This document shows, piece after piece, positions 25,269-33,384 of a stretch of 64,000 nt of DNA. Positions within the stretch are counted from its first letter, which is position 1; each line of letters starts with the position of its first letter. The notes beneath the pieces were generated by a model, which saw only the letters and a list, made by a program, of their open reading frames with translations, was not told where the DNA came from and did no database searches. Both the position numbers and the translations under genes were made by a program. The stretch comes from Microbispora triticiradicis (lineage in GTDB: Bacteria; Actinomycetota; Actinomycetes; Streptosporangiales; Streptosporangiaceae): assembly GCA_003260025.2 (NCBI GenBank), contig QFZU02000037.1, positions 62,001-126,000 on the forward strand, in the 5' to 3' direction.

Positions 25269-26168
25269 ATGCGGGCCAACTTCATCTTCTCCGAGGTCTG
25301 GATCGGCCTTCGGCGCAATCTCACGATGACCATCGCGGTGATCGTGACCGTGGCCGTCGGCATGGCGCTGCTGGGCGTCGGACTGATGATCAACTCTCAG
25401 GTCTCGAAGCTCACCGGCTTCTGGAGCGACAAGGTCGAGCTGTCGGTCTACCTGTGTGTGAAGGGCTCGCCCTTCGACGCCTGCAAGAACAAGGGCGCGG
25501 TCACGCAGGAGGAGAAGGGCAGCCTGGAGCAGACGATCCGGGGCCTGCCCGAGGTCGAGTCGGTGAAGTTCGAGACTCAGGCCGAGGCGTACAAGAACTG
25601 GCAGAACACCGAGAACAACACGCTGCTGCTGTCGGTGACCAAGGTCGAGGACATGCCGGAGTCCTTCCGGGTGAAGCTCAAGGACCCGGAGAAGGCGGCG
25701 GTCGTCGCGAGCAACCTCAAGGGGCAGCCCGGCGTCTCCAACGTCGTCAACGAACGCGACCTGCTCCAGTCGGTCTTCGGCTTCATGGACACCCTGCGCA
25801 ACATGGCGCTCGGCATCGCGATCCTGATGGTCTTCGCGGCCACCCTGCTGATCGGCAACACCGTGCGGCTGTCGGCGTACAACCGCCGCAGGGAGACCGG
25901 GATCATGCGGCTGGTCGGCGCGTCCAACATCTACATCCAGCTTCCCTTCGTGATGGAGGGGTTGATCGCGGGCCTGATCGGCGGCGTCCTGTCCGGCGTC
26001 CTGCTGATCCTCGTCAAGATCTTCATCTTCGAGGAGATCCAGACGTACATGGTGGCCCCCCTCGGCTGGGACACCGTCGCCGGTGTGATCACCGGCACCA
26101 TGGCCATCGGCGTGCTGATCTGTGTCTTCGCGTCGTTCGTCACGCTGCGCCGCTACCTGCGGGTGTGA
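25269..26168 (+). CDS. ftsX: Cell division protein FtsX
   Basis: 299 aa. One N-terminal membrane helix (MTIAVIVTVAVGMALLGVGLM), an external domain of about 120 residues containing CVKGSPFDACKN (probable disulfide), then three C-terminal helices with the FtsX/MacB-type motif NTVRLSAYNRRRETGIMRLVGASN. It forms a complex with FtsE and transmits ATP hydrolysis to a cell wall hydrolase outside. It starts 14 bases after ftsE with AGGAG in the gap, so the two form an operon. Confidence 0.97.
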   Translation: MRANFIFSEVWIGLRRNLTMTIAVIVTVAVGMALLGVGLMINSQVSKLTGFWSDKVELSVYLCVKGSPFDACKNKGAVTQEEKGSLEQTIRGLPEVESVKFETQAEAYKNWQNTENNTLLLSVTKVEDMPESFRVKLKDPEKAAVVASNLKGQPGVSNVVNERDLLQSVFGFMDTLRNMALGIAILMVFAATLLIGNTVRLSAYNRRRETGIMRLVGASNIYIQLPFVMEGLIAGLIGGVLSGVLLILVKIFIFEEIQTYMVAPLGWDTVAGVITGTMAIGVLICVFASFVTLRRYLRV

Positions 26169-26234
26169 GTTCCGCGGACCGCGTAGCTTCCCGTAGCTCG
26201 TTTTCGCCCTTCGCGGCGACGGTAGGCTCCCCTT

Positions 26235-26717
26235 ATGCCACGTGAGACCGGGCGCAAGCTCATCGCCCAGAACAAGCGTGCCAGGCACGACTTCTTCATC
26301 GAGGACACCTACGAGGCCGGGCTCGTGCTGACCGGCACCGAGGTCAAGTCCCTGCGGGCGGGCAAGGCCAATCTGACCGACGGCTACGCCTCGGTCGAGG
26401 GCGGCGAGGCCTGGCTGATCAACGTGTACATCCCGGAGTACAGCCAGGGGACCTGGACCAACCACGCCGCCCGGCGCACCCGCAAGCTCCTGCTGAACCG
26501 CAAGGAGATCGGCAAGATCGACGCGACGCTCAAGGAGAAGGGTCTCACCCTGATCCCGCTGTCGATGTACTTCAAGGACGGCCGGGCGAAGATCGAGATC
26601 GGCATCGCCCGGGGCAAGAAGGACTACGACAAGCGCCAGACGCTGATGGAGAAGCAGGCCAGCCGGGAGATGTCGCGGGCGATGTCCAACGCCGTCCGCC
26701 GGCGGGGGGGCCGCTAG
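26235..26717 (+). CDS. smpB: SsrA-binding protein SmpB
   Basis: 160 aa. The core [31 protein letters not shown], the YSQGTWTNH loop and [11 protein letters not shown] are SmpB hallmarks. The C-terminal tail ([23 protein letters not shown]) enters the ribosome decoding centre during trans-translation. A TAGGCT box ends six bases before the ATG and there is no ribosome binding site, so it may have its own leaderless transcript. The partner RNA, ssrA, lies 2.2 kb downstream, with one gene between them. Confidence 0.97.
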   Translation: MPRETGRKLIAQNKRARHDFFIEDTYEAGLVLTGTEVKSLRAGKANLTDGYASVEGGEAWLINVYIPEYSQGTWTNHAARRTRKLLLNRKEIGKIDATLKEKGLTLIPLSMYFKDGRAKIEIGIARGKKDYDKRQTLMEKQASREMSRAMSNAVRRRGGR

Positions 26718-26720
26718 ACC

Positions 26721-28604
26721 GTGCGCGCCAGAGTGGTACGGGCCGCGCTCGCCCTGGGGTTGACCGCGCCCTTGCTCACCGGCTGTTTCGAGGAGCCGTC
26801 GCCCCACGAGGCGGTGCGCGACTTCCTCGTCGGCTGGCAGACCGGGGACTACGCGGCCGCCGCACGGCGGGCCGACGGCGACCAGGCGGCCGTACGGAAG
26901 GCCCTGGAGGACGCCCGCCTCCAGCTGGACGCCGCCTCGGTCCGCTTCTCCCTCAAGGGGATCAGCCAGGACGGCGAGGCCGCGCAGGCCGCCTACCACG
27001 CCGAGGTGGACCTCGGGGAGAACAACCCCCTCTGGCAGTACGACGGCACCCTGCCCCTGCACCTGGCCGGCGGCCAGTGGAAGGTGCGGTGGTCGCCGAG
27101 CGTCATCCACCCGGACCTGCACGCCGGGCAGCGTCTCGCGGTCGCCACGGTCCCCAAGGGCCGCAGACCCATCCTCGACCGCGCGGGCGACCCCCTGCAG
27201 GACGAGACGATGCTGCACGTCGCGGGGGTCACCCCGGCCGAGGTCAAGGACCCCGCCCACCTGTGCGAGCAGTTGTCGAAGATCACCGGGTTCGCCCAGG
27301 ACCGGCTGCTGAGCCGCATCCTGTCGTCGCCGCCGCAGGACTTCGTCCCGCTCGCGACCTTCGGCCGGACGAAGTTCGCCCAGCTCAAGTCCAAGCTGGA
27401 GGCCATCGGCGGGCTGCGGTTCGAGATCGACAACGCGCCGGTGGCCCCCAAGTCGCCGACGCAGATCGTCGGGGTCGTGACGGCCATCACCCCGGAGGCG
27501 GAGCAGCGGCTCGGCGGCCCGCAGCGGGCCGGCGACACCCTCGGGAGGGACGGCCTGCAGAAGGCCTACCAGGACCAGCTCACCGGCTCCACCGAGACCC
27601 GGGTCGTCATCCTGGACAACGCCACCGGGCGGCAGGTCAAGGAGCTCAAGGCGTGGCCCGGGCGGGAGAACGAGCCGGTCCGCACCACGATCGACAGCCG
27701 CCTGCAGAGCGCCGGGGACGCCGCCGTCGCGGGGTCCCGCCCGGCCGCTCTCGTCGCCGTCAAGGCGTCCACCGGCGAGGTGCTCGCCGTCTCCACCAAC
27801 CAGCTTCACCAGGAGCGGGACGCGCTCGCGGGCAGGTACGCGGCCGGCACCGCCTTCTCGATCGTCGTGGCCGAAGGACTGCTCAGGTCGGGCCTCGATC
27901 CCAAGCAGAAGGTGCCGTGCAGCGCCGACCGGACGGTGGGCGGGGCGCGCTTCCAGCAGCCCGGTGTGGACGGCGTGACGGTCCCCAGCTTCCAGACCGA
28001 CTTCGCCCAGGGCTGCGTCACCGCGCTCGCGTCGCTGGCCCGGCGGATCAACGGCCAGGCGATCAGCCGCAGCGCGCAGCAGTTCGGGATCGGCTCCGGC
28101 TGGAAGCTGCCGCTGCGGACCTTCAGCGGCTCGGTGCCCGCCGCCCAGGGCGACGCCGCGGTCGCGAAGATCATCGCCGGGCAGGGCGCCAAGGTGAGCC
28201 CGCTCGCGATGGCCCTGGTCGCGGGAGCCGTCAAGTCCGGCACCTGGCGCCCCCCGACACTGGTCACCTCGCCCGCTGCCCCCGACCCGGCGGTGGGGGA
28301 GGCGGGCGGGTCCGCCGCGGTCACGCCGGCCACGCTCGACCCGGCGGTCACGGCCAAGCTGCGCACGCTCATGCGGGCCGGCGTCACCTCGGGCGCGGCG
28401 GCCCTCGCCACCGCCCCCGGCGAACCCGTGTACGGAGTGGCGGCCCAGGTGACCCAGGCGGAGAAGAAGGAGCGGACGAGGCTGTCGTGGTTCGTCGGCT
28501 GGCAGGGGGACGTGGCGCTCGCCGTCCTGGTGGAGAGCGGTGACCTTCAGGCCGCTCCGGCGGTCGCGGGAGGCTTCTTCCGGGGCGCCCAGCCGCAGAC
28601 CTGA
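26721..28604 (+). CDS. Penicillin-binding-protein-like lipoprotein with lost active site
   Basis: 627 aa. The signal peptide has a lipobox (LLTGCFEEP). An NTF2-like MecA_N domain (about 25-130) is followed by a PBP dimerisation segment and a transpeptidase fold (about 340-620). The three catalytic motifs are gone: SxxK is replaced by TAFS at 377-380 (GRYAAGTAFSIV where PGSTFK is expected), SxN by GCV at 431-433 (FAQGCVTAL), and KTG by VAA at about 573-575. It therefore probably binds or regulates rather than cross-links peptidoglycan. The GTG start is three bases after smpB. Confidence 0.82.
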   Translation: MRARVVRAALALGLTAPLLTGCFEEPSPHEAVRDFLVGWQTGDYAAAARRADGDQAAVRKALEDARLQLDAASVRFSLKGISQDGEAAQAAYHAEVDLGENNPLWQYDGTLPLHLAGGQWKVRWSPSVIHPDLHAGQRLAVATVPKGRRPILDRAGDPLQDETMLHVAGVTPAEVKDPAHLCEQLSKITGFAQDRLLSRILSSPPQDFVPLATFGRTKFAQLKSKLEAIGGLRFEIDNAPVAPKSPTQIVGVVTAITPEAEQRLGGPQRAGDTLGRDGLQKAYQDQLTGSTETRVVILDNATGRQVKELKAWPGRENEPVRTTIDSRLQSAGDAAVAGSRPAALVAVKASTGEVLAVSTNQLHQERDALAGRYAAGTAFSIVVAEGLLRSGLDPKQKVPCSADRTVGGARFQQPGVDGVTVPSFQTDFAQGCVTALASLARRINGQAISRSAQQFGIGSGWKLPLRTFSGSVPAAQGDAAVAKIIAGQGAKVSPLAMALVAGAVKSGTWRPPTLVTSPAAPDPAVGEAGGSAAVTPATLDPAVTAKLRTLMRAGVTSGAAALATAPGEPVYGVAAQVTQAEKKERTRLSWFVGWQGDVALAVLVESGDLQAAPAVAGGFFRGAQPQT

Positions 28605-28637
28605 GACAGTGCCGACCTGAGACAGTGCCGACCTGAG
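28598..28637. repeat. 16-bp tandem repeat, 2.5 copies, over a stop codon
   Basis: GACCTGAGACAGTGCC occurs twice in tandem (28598-28613, 28614-28629), followed by the half copy GACCTGAG. The first copy contains the TGA of the PBP-like gene, so the later copies are a post-gene duplication and do not change the protein. Confidence 0.85.
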
Positions 28638-28692
28638 AAAAACCGGGGAGCGCGAGGCAACCATTGGGGGCCTGACCGGCGTCTTTCAAGGT

Positions 28693-28727
28693 GACTGGGA
28701 CCCGCTCGGGGGGTTGCGGGCCCAGTC
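28693..28727. terminator. Hairpin after the PBP-like gene
   Basis: GACTGGG-A-CCCGC and GCGGG-CCCAGTC pair as 12 base pairs with one bulged base around a 10-base loop. A GC-rich stem without a T tract is the common intrinsic-terminator form in actinomycetes. Confidence 0.55.
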
Positions 28728-28740
28728 GTCGTGATGAGGA

Positions 28741-28767
28741 CAGGGCTCCATCTCGGGGGGAGCCCTG
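28741..28767. terminator. Second hairpin after the PBP-like gene
   Basis: CAGGGCTCC (28741-28749) pairs perfectly with GGAGCCCTG (28759-28767) over a 9-base loop. It is the second of three hairpins stacked between the PBP-like gene and ssrA. Confidence 0.5.
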
Positions 28768-28796
28768 CCATCCGGACCGGCTCGACCCTGCCGGTC

Positions 28797-28835
28797 GGCC
28801 CCCGGGGCGCCGCGTCACGCCGCGCCCCGGGGGCC
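28797..28835. terminator. Third hairpin, perfect 14-bp stem
   Basis: GGCCCCCGGGGCGC (28797-28810) pairs perfectly with GCGCCCCGGGGGCC (28822-28835) around an 11-base loop. It is the strongest of the three stems. The rest of the 28605-28960 gap should hold the ssrA promoter; I could not identify it with confidence. The gap also carries direct repeats of ACAACCAGG and GCAGCTG just before the RNA. Confidence 0.55.
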
Positions 28836-28960
28836 TCGGCGTCCCGGCGGGAGGAATCGAAGTCGCGTCGCGGCTGTTGTCATGAGTAAGCTTGTGGTGC
28901 CGGGCTCTCGGGTCCGGCTCGACAACCAGGCAGCTGGACGACCGTGCAGCTGTACAACCA

Positions 28961-29345
28961 GGGGGTGACCGGTTTCGACTTCGGCATTGCAAGTCAGGAG
29001 AAGCGGGTCGGGGACTGCGGACATAACCCCGTCAACACTGTGACCGCGACAATTAAGTGCCAATAAGAAGAGCACTGAGGTGAGCCAGGCTTCCCTGGCT
29101 CTCGCCGCCTAAGCAGCGAAAAACCTCTGTCAGCCCGGGAGTGCCTCCGGCCCGGAACTGACATCGCTAGGAGGCTCAACCGTCCGACCCGGTCACGGGG
29201 CCGTACGGGAAAACAAACAGTGACTGAGCCCGTCGGCGACTCGCCTGTGTGATCGCCGGGGCTGAGAAAAGCACAACAGGCTGCACCCGGAGAAGTCCTG
29301 TCTTGGTGTTGAAGGACGCGGGTTCGATTCCCGCCACCTCCACCG
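28961..29345 (+). ncRNA. ssrA: Transfer-messenger RNA (tmRNA)
   Basis: The acceptor stem GGGGGTG (28961-28967) pairs with CACCTCC (29335-29341, one G-U), followed by discriminator A; CC is encoded but the last A of CCA is not. The T arm GCGGG-TTCGATT-CCCGC and the conserved GGTTTCGACTT after the acceptor are present. After TTAAGT, the resume codon GCC at 29059 opens the tag frame ANKKSTEVSQASLALAA with stop TAA at 29110-29112. It rescues stalled ribosomes together with SmpB and marks the peptides for proteolysis. Confidence 0.95.
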
Positions 29346-29519
29346 GACACGAGGGCCCACGGCCGCGAGCGGATGCTCGCTCCCGTGGGCCTTCGCGTTG
29401 TCCGGGCGTCTTCTGTGATGGCCGGCCTTGTTTCGGGCGGCCGAATTGCCGCCCGGAGTATCCGGATGGTAACGGTTAGTGCCGATCGGCGGATCCGTCC
29501 ACCAGGGGATCGCCATCAT

Positions 29520-31646
29520 GTGCGGGTGAACCGGCGCAGATCGTGGATCGTGCTCCCGGCCGCCGCGCTCAGCGTGGCCGCCCTGGGCGCGGCCGTCGTC
29601 GTCGTGGTCAGGGCCGTGTCCTCGAAGGAGGCGCCGAACGTCGCCGACGCGGTGGCGGTCGCGCTGGCCGCCGTGACCTCGGGGGTGGCGGTGCTGGGAT
29701 GGGCGCGGAACCGGGCCGCGCCCCGTGCGGCCCGTCCCGATCAGGTGTCCGCGGCCAAGGACACCCTGGTCGCCCTGGTGCGCAACGCGTGGCGGGCCGA
29801 ATCGATGATCCGCGGACTGGAGCCCGACCCGATCCCGGTGGTCTGGCGGCTCACCGACGACACCGGCCTGCTGCACCACCGGCACCTGATCGGCGAGGGG
29901 AGCCTCGAAGGCGTCGGCAACGCGGTCGCGGAACTGGCCGGAGACTTCCTGAAGCTCCGGCGGCGTCGTCTGGTCATCACCGGCGGTCCCGGTGCCGGCA
30001 AGACCACCCTGGCCATCCAGCTCCTGCTGGAACTGACGGGGAAGGGGCGCGACCCGGCCGACCCCGTGCCGGTGCTGCTGTCGCTGTCGAGCTGGGATCC
30101 CGCGGCGGAGGACCTGCACTCCTGGCTGACCAGGAGCCTGGAGCGCGACTACGAGGCCCTGGGCTCGGCGGAGTTCGGCTCCGGGGTCGCCCTCGAACTC
30201 GTCAGGGGCGGCCACATCCTGCCCGTCATGGACGGCCTGGACGAGCTGCCCCGCCCGCACCGGGCCGCGATCGTCAGGGCGCTCAACGCCTCACTGGACG
30301 CGGCCGAGTCGTACATCCTCACCAGCCGTACGGAGGAGCTGGCCGAGGCCGTCGAGGACGCGAAGCAGCCGTTGCCGTCCGCGGCCGTCATCGCGCCGGC
30401 GCCGCTCACCCCGGCCGACGCCGAAGGGTACCTGCGCACCTGCCTGCCGCCGGCGCCCGGCCCGGTCTGGGAGAACGTCCTGGACGGCCTGCGTACCGGA
30501 GAGCTGAAGGGGTTGTCACAGCTGACGGCCGCCCCTCTCGGCCTGTGGCTCCTGCGCGCCGTCTACATCGACCCGCAGGCCGATCCGGCCCCGCTGACCG
30601 GGCGACTGGGGCAGGATCCCGACGAACTGCGGGGTCATCTGTGGGACGGCCTGATCTCGGTGCTTCTCACCACGCGTTCGCCCGGTGCGTCGCCGGCCGG
30701 CCGCGCCGGTCCGCCCGAACTGACGCCGAGGCAGGTGTGGGACGCCGGCCAGACGCGCCGCCACCTGAGCTACCTGGCCCGTGTGCTCGGCAAGAACGGC
30801 ACCCGCGACCTGGCCTGGTGGCGGCTGGGCGGCCTGGTGCTCGACGCCGACGAGCGCAGGCGGGCGGCCACCACCACCTGCCTGGTCGTCGGCGTGGTCT
30901 TCGGCATGGTCGCCGCGTTCGCGGGCCGGCTCCATCCGCTGGTCACCCTTCCGGTGGGCTTCAGCGCGGGACTGGGGGTGATGACCACCACCCTGCGCGG
31001 GTTCACCGGGACACCCGGTCACGTCAGCGTCGAGTTCCGCGGCAGGGTGAGGGACCTGGCACGGCAGATCACGATCGTGCTCCTGCTCAGGATCCTGATC
31101 GGGATGGTCAGCGTCTCCGGCGCGGCGCTCGTGGCGGACGCGCAGCCCGGACTCGCGATAGAGGCCGGGATCTGGGCGGGCCTCGCGCTCGGCCCGGGCC
31201 TCGTGCTCATCCAGTGGATGCAGCAGCCCACCCCTCTCACGGCGGCGACCACGCCGTACCACGCCTGGCGGGCGAGCCGTACTCTCGCCGTCCTGTGCGC
31301 CGCGGTGCCGGGAGTCGGGGGCGGGGTGGTCACCGGACTGGTGAGCGGGCTGGCGAACGGACCCTGGTTCGGGATCAGGCTCGGCGTCCTGTCCGGAGCC
31401 TTCCTGGCGCTCGGGCTCGGGCTCACCATGCTCCGCCACAGCGCGTGGCCCGCCTACCTGATCACCACCCGGCACCTGGCCGAACAGGGGAAGTGCCCGA
31501 GAGACCTGATGGACTTCCTGGACGACGCGCACCGGCTGGGGCTGCTGCGGGTGGTCGGCCCGGTCTACCAGTTCCGCCACGCCGACCTGCAGGACCACCT
31601 CGCCGCCGGCACCCGGGTGCCCGCGCGGCCGCGCGGAGGGGCCTAG
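29520..31646 (+). CDS. Membrane NACHT-domain NTPase
   Basis: About 708 aa from a GTG at 29520 (29526 is an alternative; weak AGGGGA upstream). Two N-terminal helices (about 5-60) are followed by a NACHT domain: Walker A ITGGPGAGKTTLAI (about 155) and Walker B HILPVMDGLDELPR (about 234), plus YILTSRTEE (sensor) and PLTPADAEGYL. Five or so hydrophobic segments fill residues 450-640, and the end, VYQFRHADLQDHLA, is the usual C-terminus of actinobacterial NACHT proteins. It probably acts as a membrane-bound signal ATPase. Some bacterial NACHT proteins defend against phage, but that role is not shown here. It begins 175 bases after ssrA. Confidence 0.82.
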   Translation: MRVNRRRSWIVLPAAALSVAALGAAVVVVVRAVSSKEAPNVADAVAVALAAVTSGVAVLGWARNRAAPRAARPDQVSAAKDTLVALVRNAWRAESMIRGLEPDPIPVVWRLTDDTGLLHHRHLIGEGSLEGVGNAVAELAGDFLKLRRRRLVITGGPGAGKTTLAIQLLLELTGKGRDPADPVPVLLSLSSWDPAAEDLHSWLTRSLERDYEALGSAEFGSGVALELVRGGHILPVMDGLDELPRPHRAAIVRALNASLDAAESYILTSRTEELAEAVEDAKQPLPSAAVIAPAPLTPADAEGYLRTCLPPAPGPVWENVLDGLRTGELKGLSQLTAAPLGLWLLRAVYIDPQADPAPLTGRLGQDPDELRGHLWDGLISVLLTTRSPGASPAGRAGPPELTPRQVWDAGQTRRHLSYLARVLGKNGTRDLAWWRLGGLVLDADERRRAATTTCLVVGVVFGMVAAFAGRLHPLVTLPVGFSAGLGVMTTTLRGFTGTPGHVSVEFRGRVRDLARQITIVLLLRILIGMVSVSGAALVADAQPGLAIEAGIWAGLALGPGLVLIQWMQQPTPLTAATTPYHAWRASRTLAVLCAAVPGVGGGVVTGLVSGLANGPWFGIRLGVLSGAFLALGLGLTMLRHSAWPAYLITTRHLAEQGKCPRDLMDFLDDAHRLGLLRVVGPVYQFRHADLQDHLAAGTRVPARPRGGA

Positions 31647-31700
31647 AGTCGTGGCGTGCGTGGGAGGGAGTCCCATGTCAGGAGCCAGGAGGGGAAGCAG

Positions 31701-32291
31701 GTGGGGGAGCGGTCGGCAGAGCCGGGCGCGGAGCGTGCGGGGGAGCCGCGGGTGGTGGTGCGCAGGTCACTGCCGTCGCAGCCCGCCGTACGGGCGTCGG
31801 CCTCGCTGTTCCTGACCGAGGCCGAGCGGCAGGGGGTGCGGGCCGGCCGCACGATGCTGTACGTCGGGCCGGAGCCCGCGCCGGCGCATGTGGCGGCGGG
31901 CCTACGGGTCGAGCCCGGGACGCCGGTGCTGGCCCGGCGCAAGCTGCTGCTCGCCGACGAGGTGCCGGTGCGGGTGGCCACCAGTTTCCTGCGGCTCGAC
32001 CTGTTCGGGGGGACGCCACTGGTGGAGCCCGGTTTCCTGCGCCCCAGCCTTCAGGCGGCGATCGAGGCACTGGGACACCGCTTCGGCCGGGCGGAGGAGC
32101 ATCTGATCGCCCGGCCGGCGGAAGGGGAGGAGGCGGTCACGCTCGATCTCGGCCCCGGTGAATGGGTGGTCCGGATCGTGCGCGCCGCCTACTCGGCCGA
32201 CGATCTCCCGATCCACGTGCTGGAGACCGTCTGCGCCGCCTCTCGCCACATCTTCGAGATCACTCAGGTGAGCGGCGCCGACGAGTTCTGA
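31701..32291 (+). CDS. UTRA-domain protein lacking the GntR DNA-binding domain
   Basis: About 196 aa from a GTG preceded by AGGAGGGGAA. Residues about 45-190 form a UTRA ligand-binding domain as in GntR/HutC regulators (GLRVEPGTPVLARRKLLLADEVPV, then an ALGHRFGRAEEHL segment and DLPIHVLETV). The winged-helix DNA-binding domain that normally precedes it is missing: the first 40 residues are low-complexity Glu/Arg/Ala. It may sense a small molecule and act through a partner, or be a remnant of a full regulator. Its last 28 bases overlap the convergent deaminase gene. Confidence 0.72.
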   Translation: MGERSAEPGAERAGEPRVVVRRSLPSQPAVRASASLFLTEAERQGVRAGRTMLYVGPEPAPAHVAAGLRVEPGTPVLARRKLLLADEVPVRVATSFLRLDLFGGTPLVEPGFLRPSLQAAIEALGHRFGRAEEHLIARPAEGEEAVTLDLGPGEWVVRIVRAAYSADDLPIHVLETVCAASRHIFEITQVSGADEF

Positions 32292-33304
32292 GCGACATGG
32301 GCGTCGATCTCCGCGAGCAGGGCCGACTTGCCCGGGCCGTCGAGGAAGGACGCCCGGACGGCGGCGCGCGCCAGGTCGGCCACTCCGTCGGCGTCCAGCG
32401 AGAGCAGTTCTGCCGCGACGGCGTACTCCTGGTTGAGATCGGTGCCGAACATGGGCGGGTCGTCGGTGTTGATCGTGACCGGCACCCCGGCCGCGACCAG
32501 CGCGGGCAGCGGGTGCCGCGCCAGGTCCGGTACGGCCCCCGTCCGGACGTTGGAGGTGAGGCAGACGTCCAGCGTGATGTCGTGCTCGGCCAGGTGCTCC
32601 AGCAGCGCCGGGTCCTGCACGCTGTGGATGCCGTGCTCGATCCGCTCCGCACCGAGATCCCGTACGGCGTCCCAGACGCACTGGGCGTCGGTGACCTCGC
32701 CGGCGTGCGGCACCGAACGGAGCCCGGCGGCGCGGGCCGCGGCGAAGTGCGGCGCGAACCACGCCCTGGGCACGCCCGCTTCCGGGCCGCCGAGTCCGAA
32801 GCTGACCAGGCCGTCCGGCCGCTGGTCGAGCGCGATGGAGAGCGTCTCGTCGGCGGCCGGGCCCGGGATGCCGGGGATGTCGAAGCACCAGCGCAGCACG
32901 GTGCCGAAGTCCGCCTCGACCCGGCGCCTGGCGTCCTCGATCACCTCGCAGATCTCCTCGGGCGCGAACCCCCGGGCCAGGTGGGAGTGCGGGGTGACGG
33001 TGACCTCGGCGTACCGCACCCGCTGGGCGGCCAGGTCGCCGCCGACGCCATGGATGAGCGTCCACAGGTCCTCGGGCTTCCTGATGAGGTCGGCGACCTG
33101 CAGATACACCTGGAGGAAATGAGCGAAGTCGCGGAAGTCGTAGAACTTCTCCACCAGCGCGGGGTCGGCGGGCACGGGTGTCGAGCCTTCGTAACGCGCC
33201 GCGAGGCCGGCCACGATGTGCGGTGACGCCGCGCCGACGTGGTGAACGTGCAGCTCTGCCTTGGGCAGCCCGGCGATGAACCGGGTCAGTTCGGGGGAGA
33301 TCAC
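32264..33304 (-). CDS. Adenosine-deaminase-family enzyme, probably aminodeoxyfutalosine deaminase
   Basis: 346 aa. Metal and catalytic motifs of the family are present: KAELHVHHVG (HxH), VPHAGE (catalytic Glu), RIEHGIH and INTDDPPMFGT. The N-terminal HVHHVGAASPHIV and the following FRDFAHFLQVYLQVADLI resemble the actinobacterial deaminases that convert aminodeoxyfutalosine to futalosine in menaquinone biosynthesis, rather than classical adenosine deaminase. That subfamily call is inference. GTG start with only a weak ribosome binding site. It converges with the UTRA gene, overlapping by 28 bases. Confidence 0.8.
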   Translation of the reverse strand: MISPELTRFIAGLPKAELHVHHVGAASPHIVAGLAARYEGSTPVPADPALVEKFYDFRDFAHFLQVYLQVADLIRKPEDLWTLIHGVGGDLAAQRVRYAEVTVTPHSHLARGFAPEEICEVIEDARRRVEADFGTVLRWCFDIPGIPGPAADETLSIALDQRPDGLVSFGLGGPEAGVPRAWFAPHFAAARAAGLRSVPHAGEVTDAQCVWDAVRDLGAERIEHGIHSVQDPALLEHLAEHDITLDVCLTSNVRTGAVPDLARHPLPALVAAGVPVTINTDDPPMFGTDLNQEYAVAAELLSLDADGVADLARAAVRASFLDGPGKSALLAEIDAHVAQNSSAPLT

Positions 33305-33384
33305 GCCCCCGACCGTAACAACCGCGTGGAGGCTCGCTCCAAGCGATTTCCCGGTATCTCACACCACTTTGTCAGGATTGCGGC

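Noticed and set aside
28815-29075. An 86-codon minus-strand frame antisense to the start of tmRNA
   Set aside because: It overlaps the tmRNA structure and has no family features or ribosome binding site; the RNA gene explains the sequence.
28961-29345. An integration site for a mobile element at the 3' end of ssrA
   Set aside because: No integrase or second copy of the last 20 bases of ssrA was seen downstream within the window.
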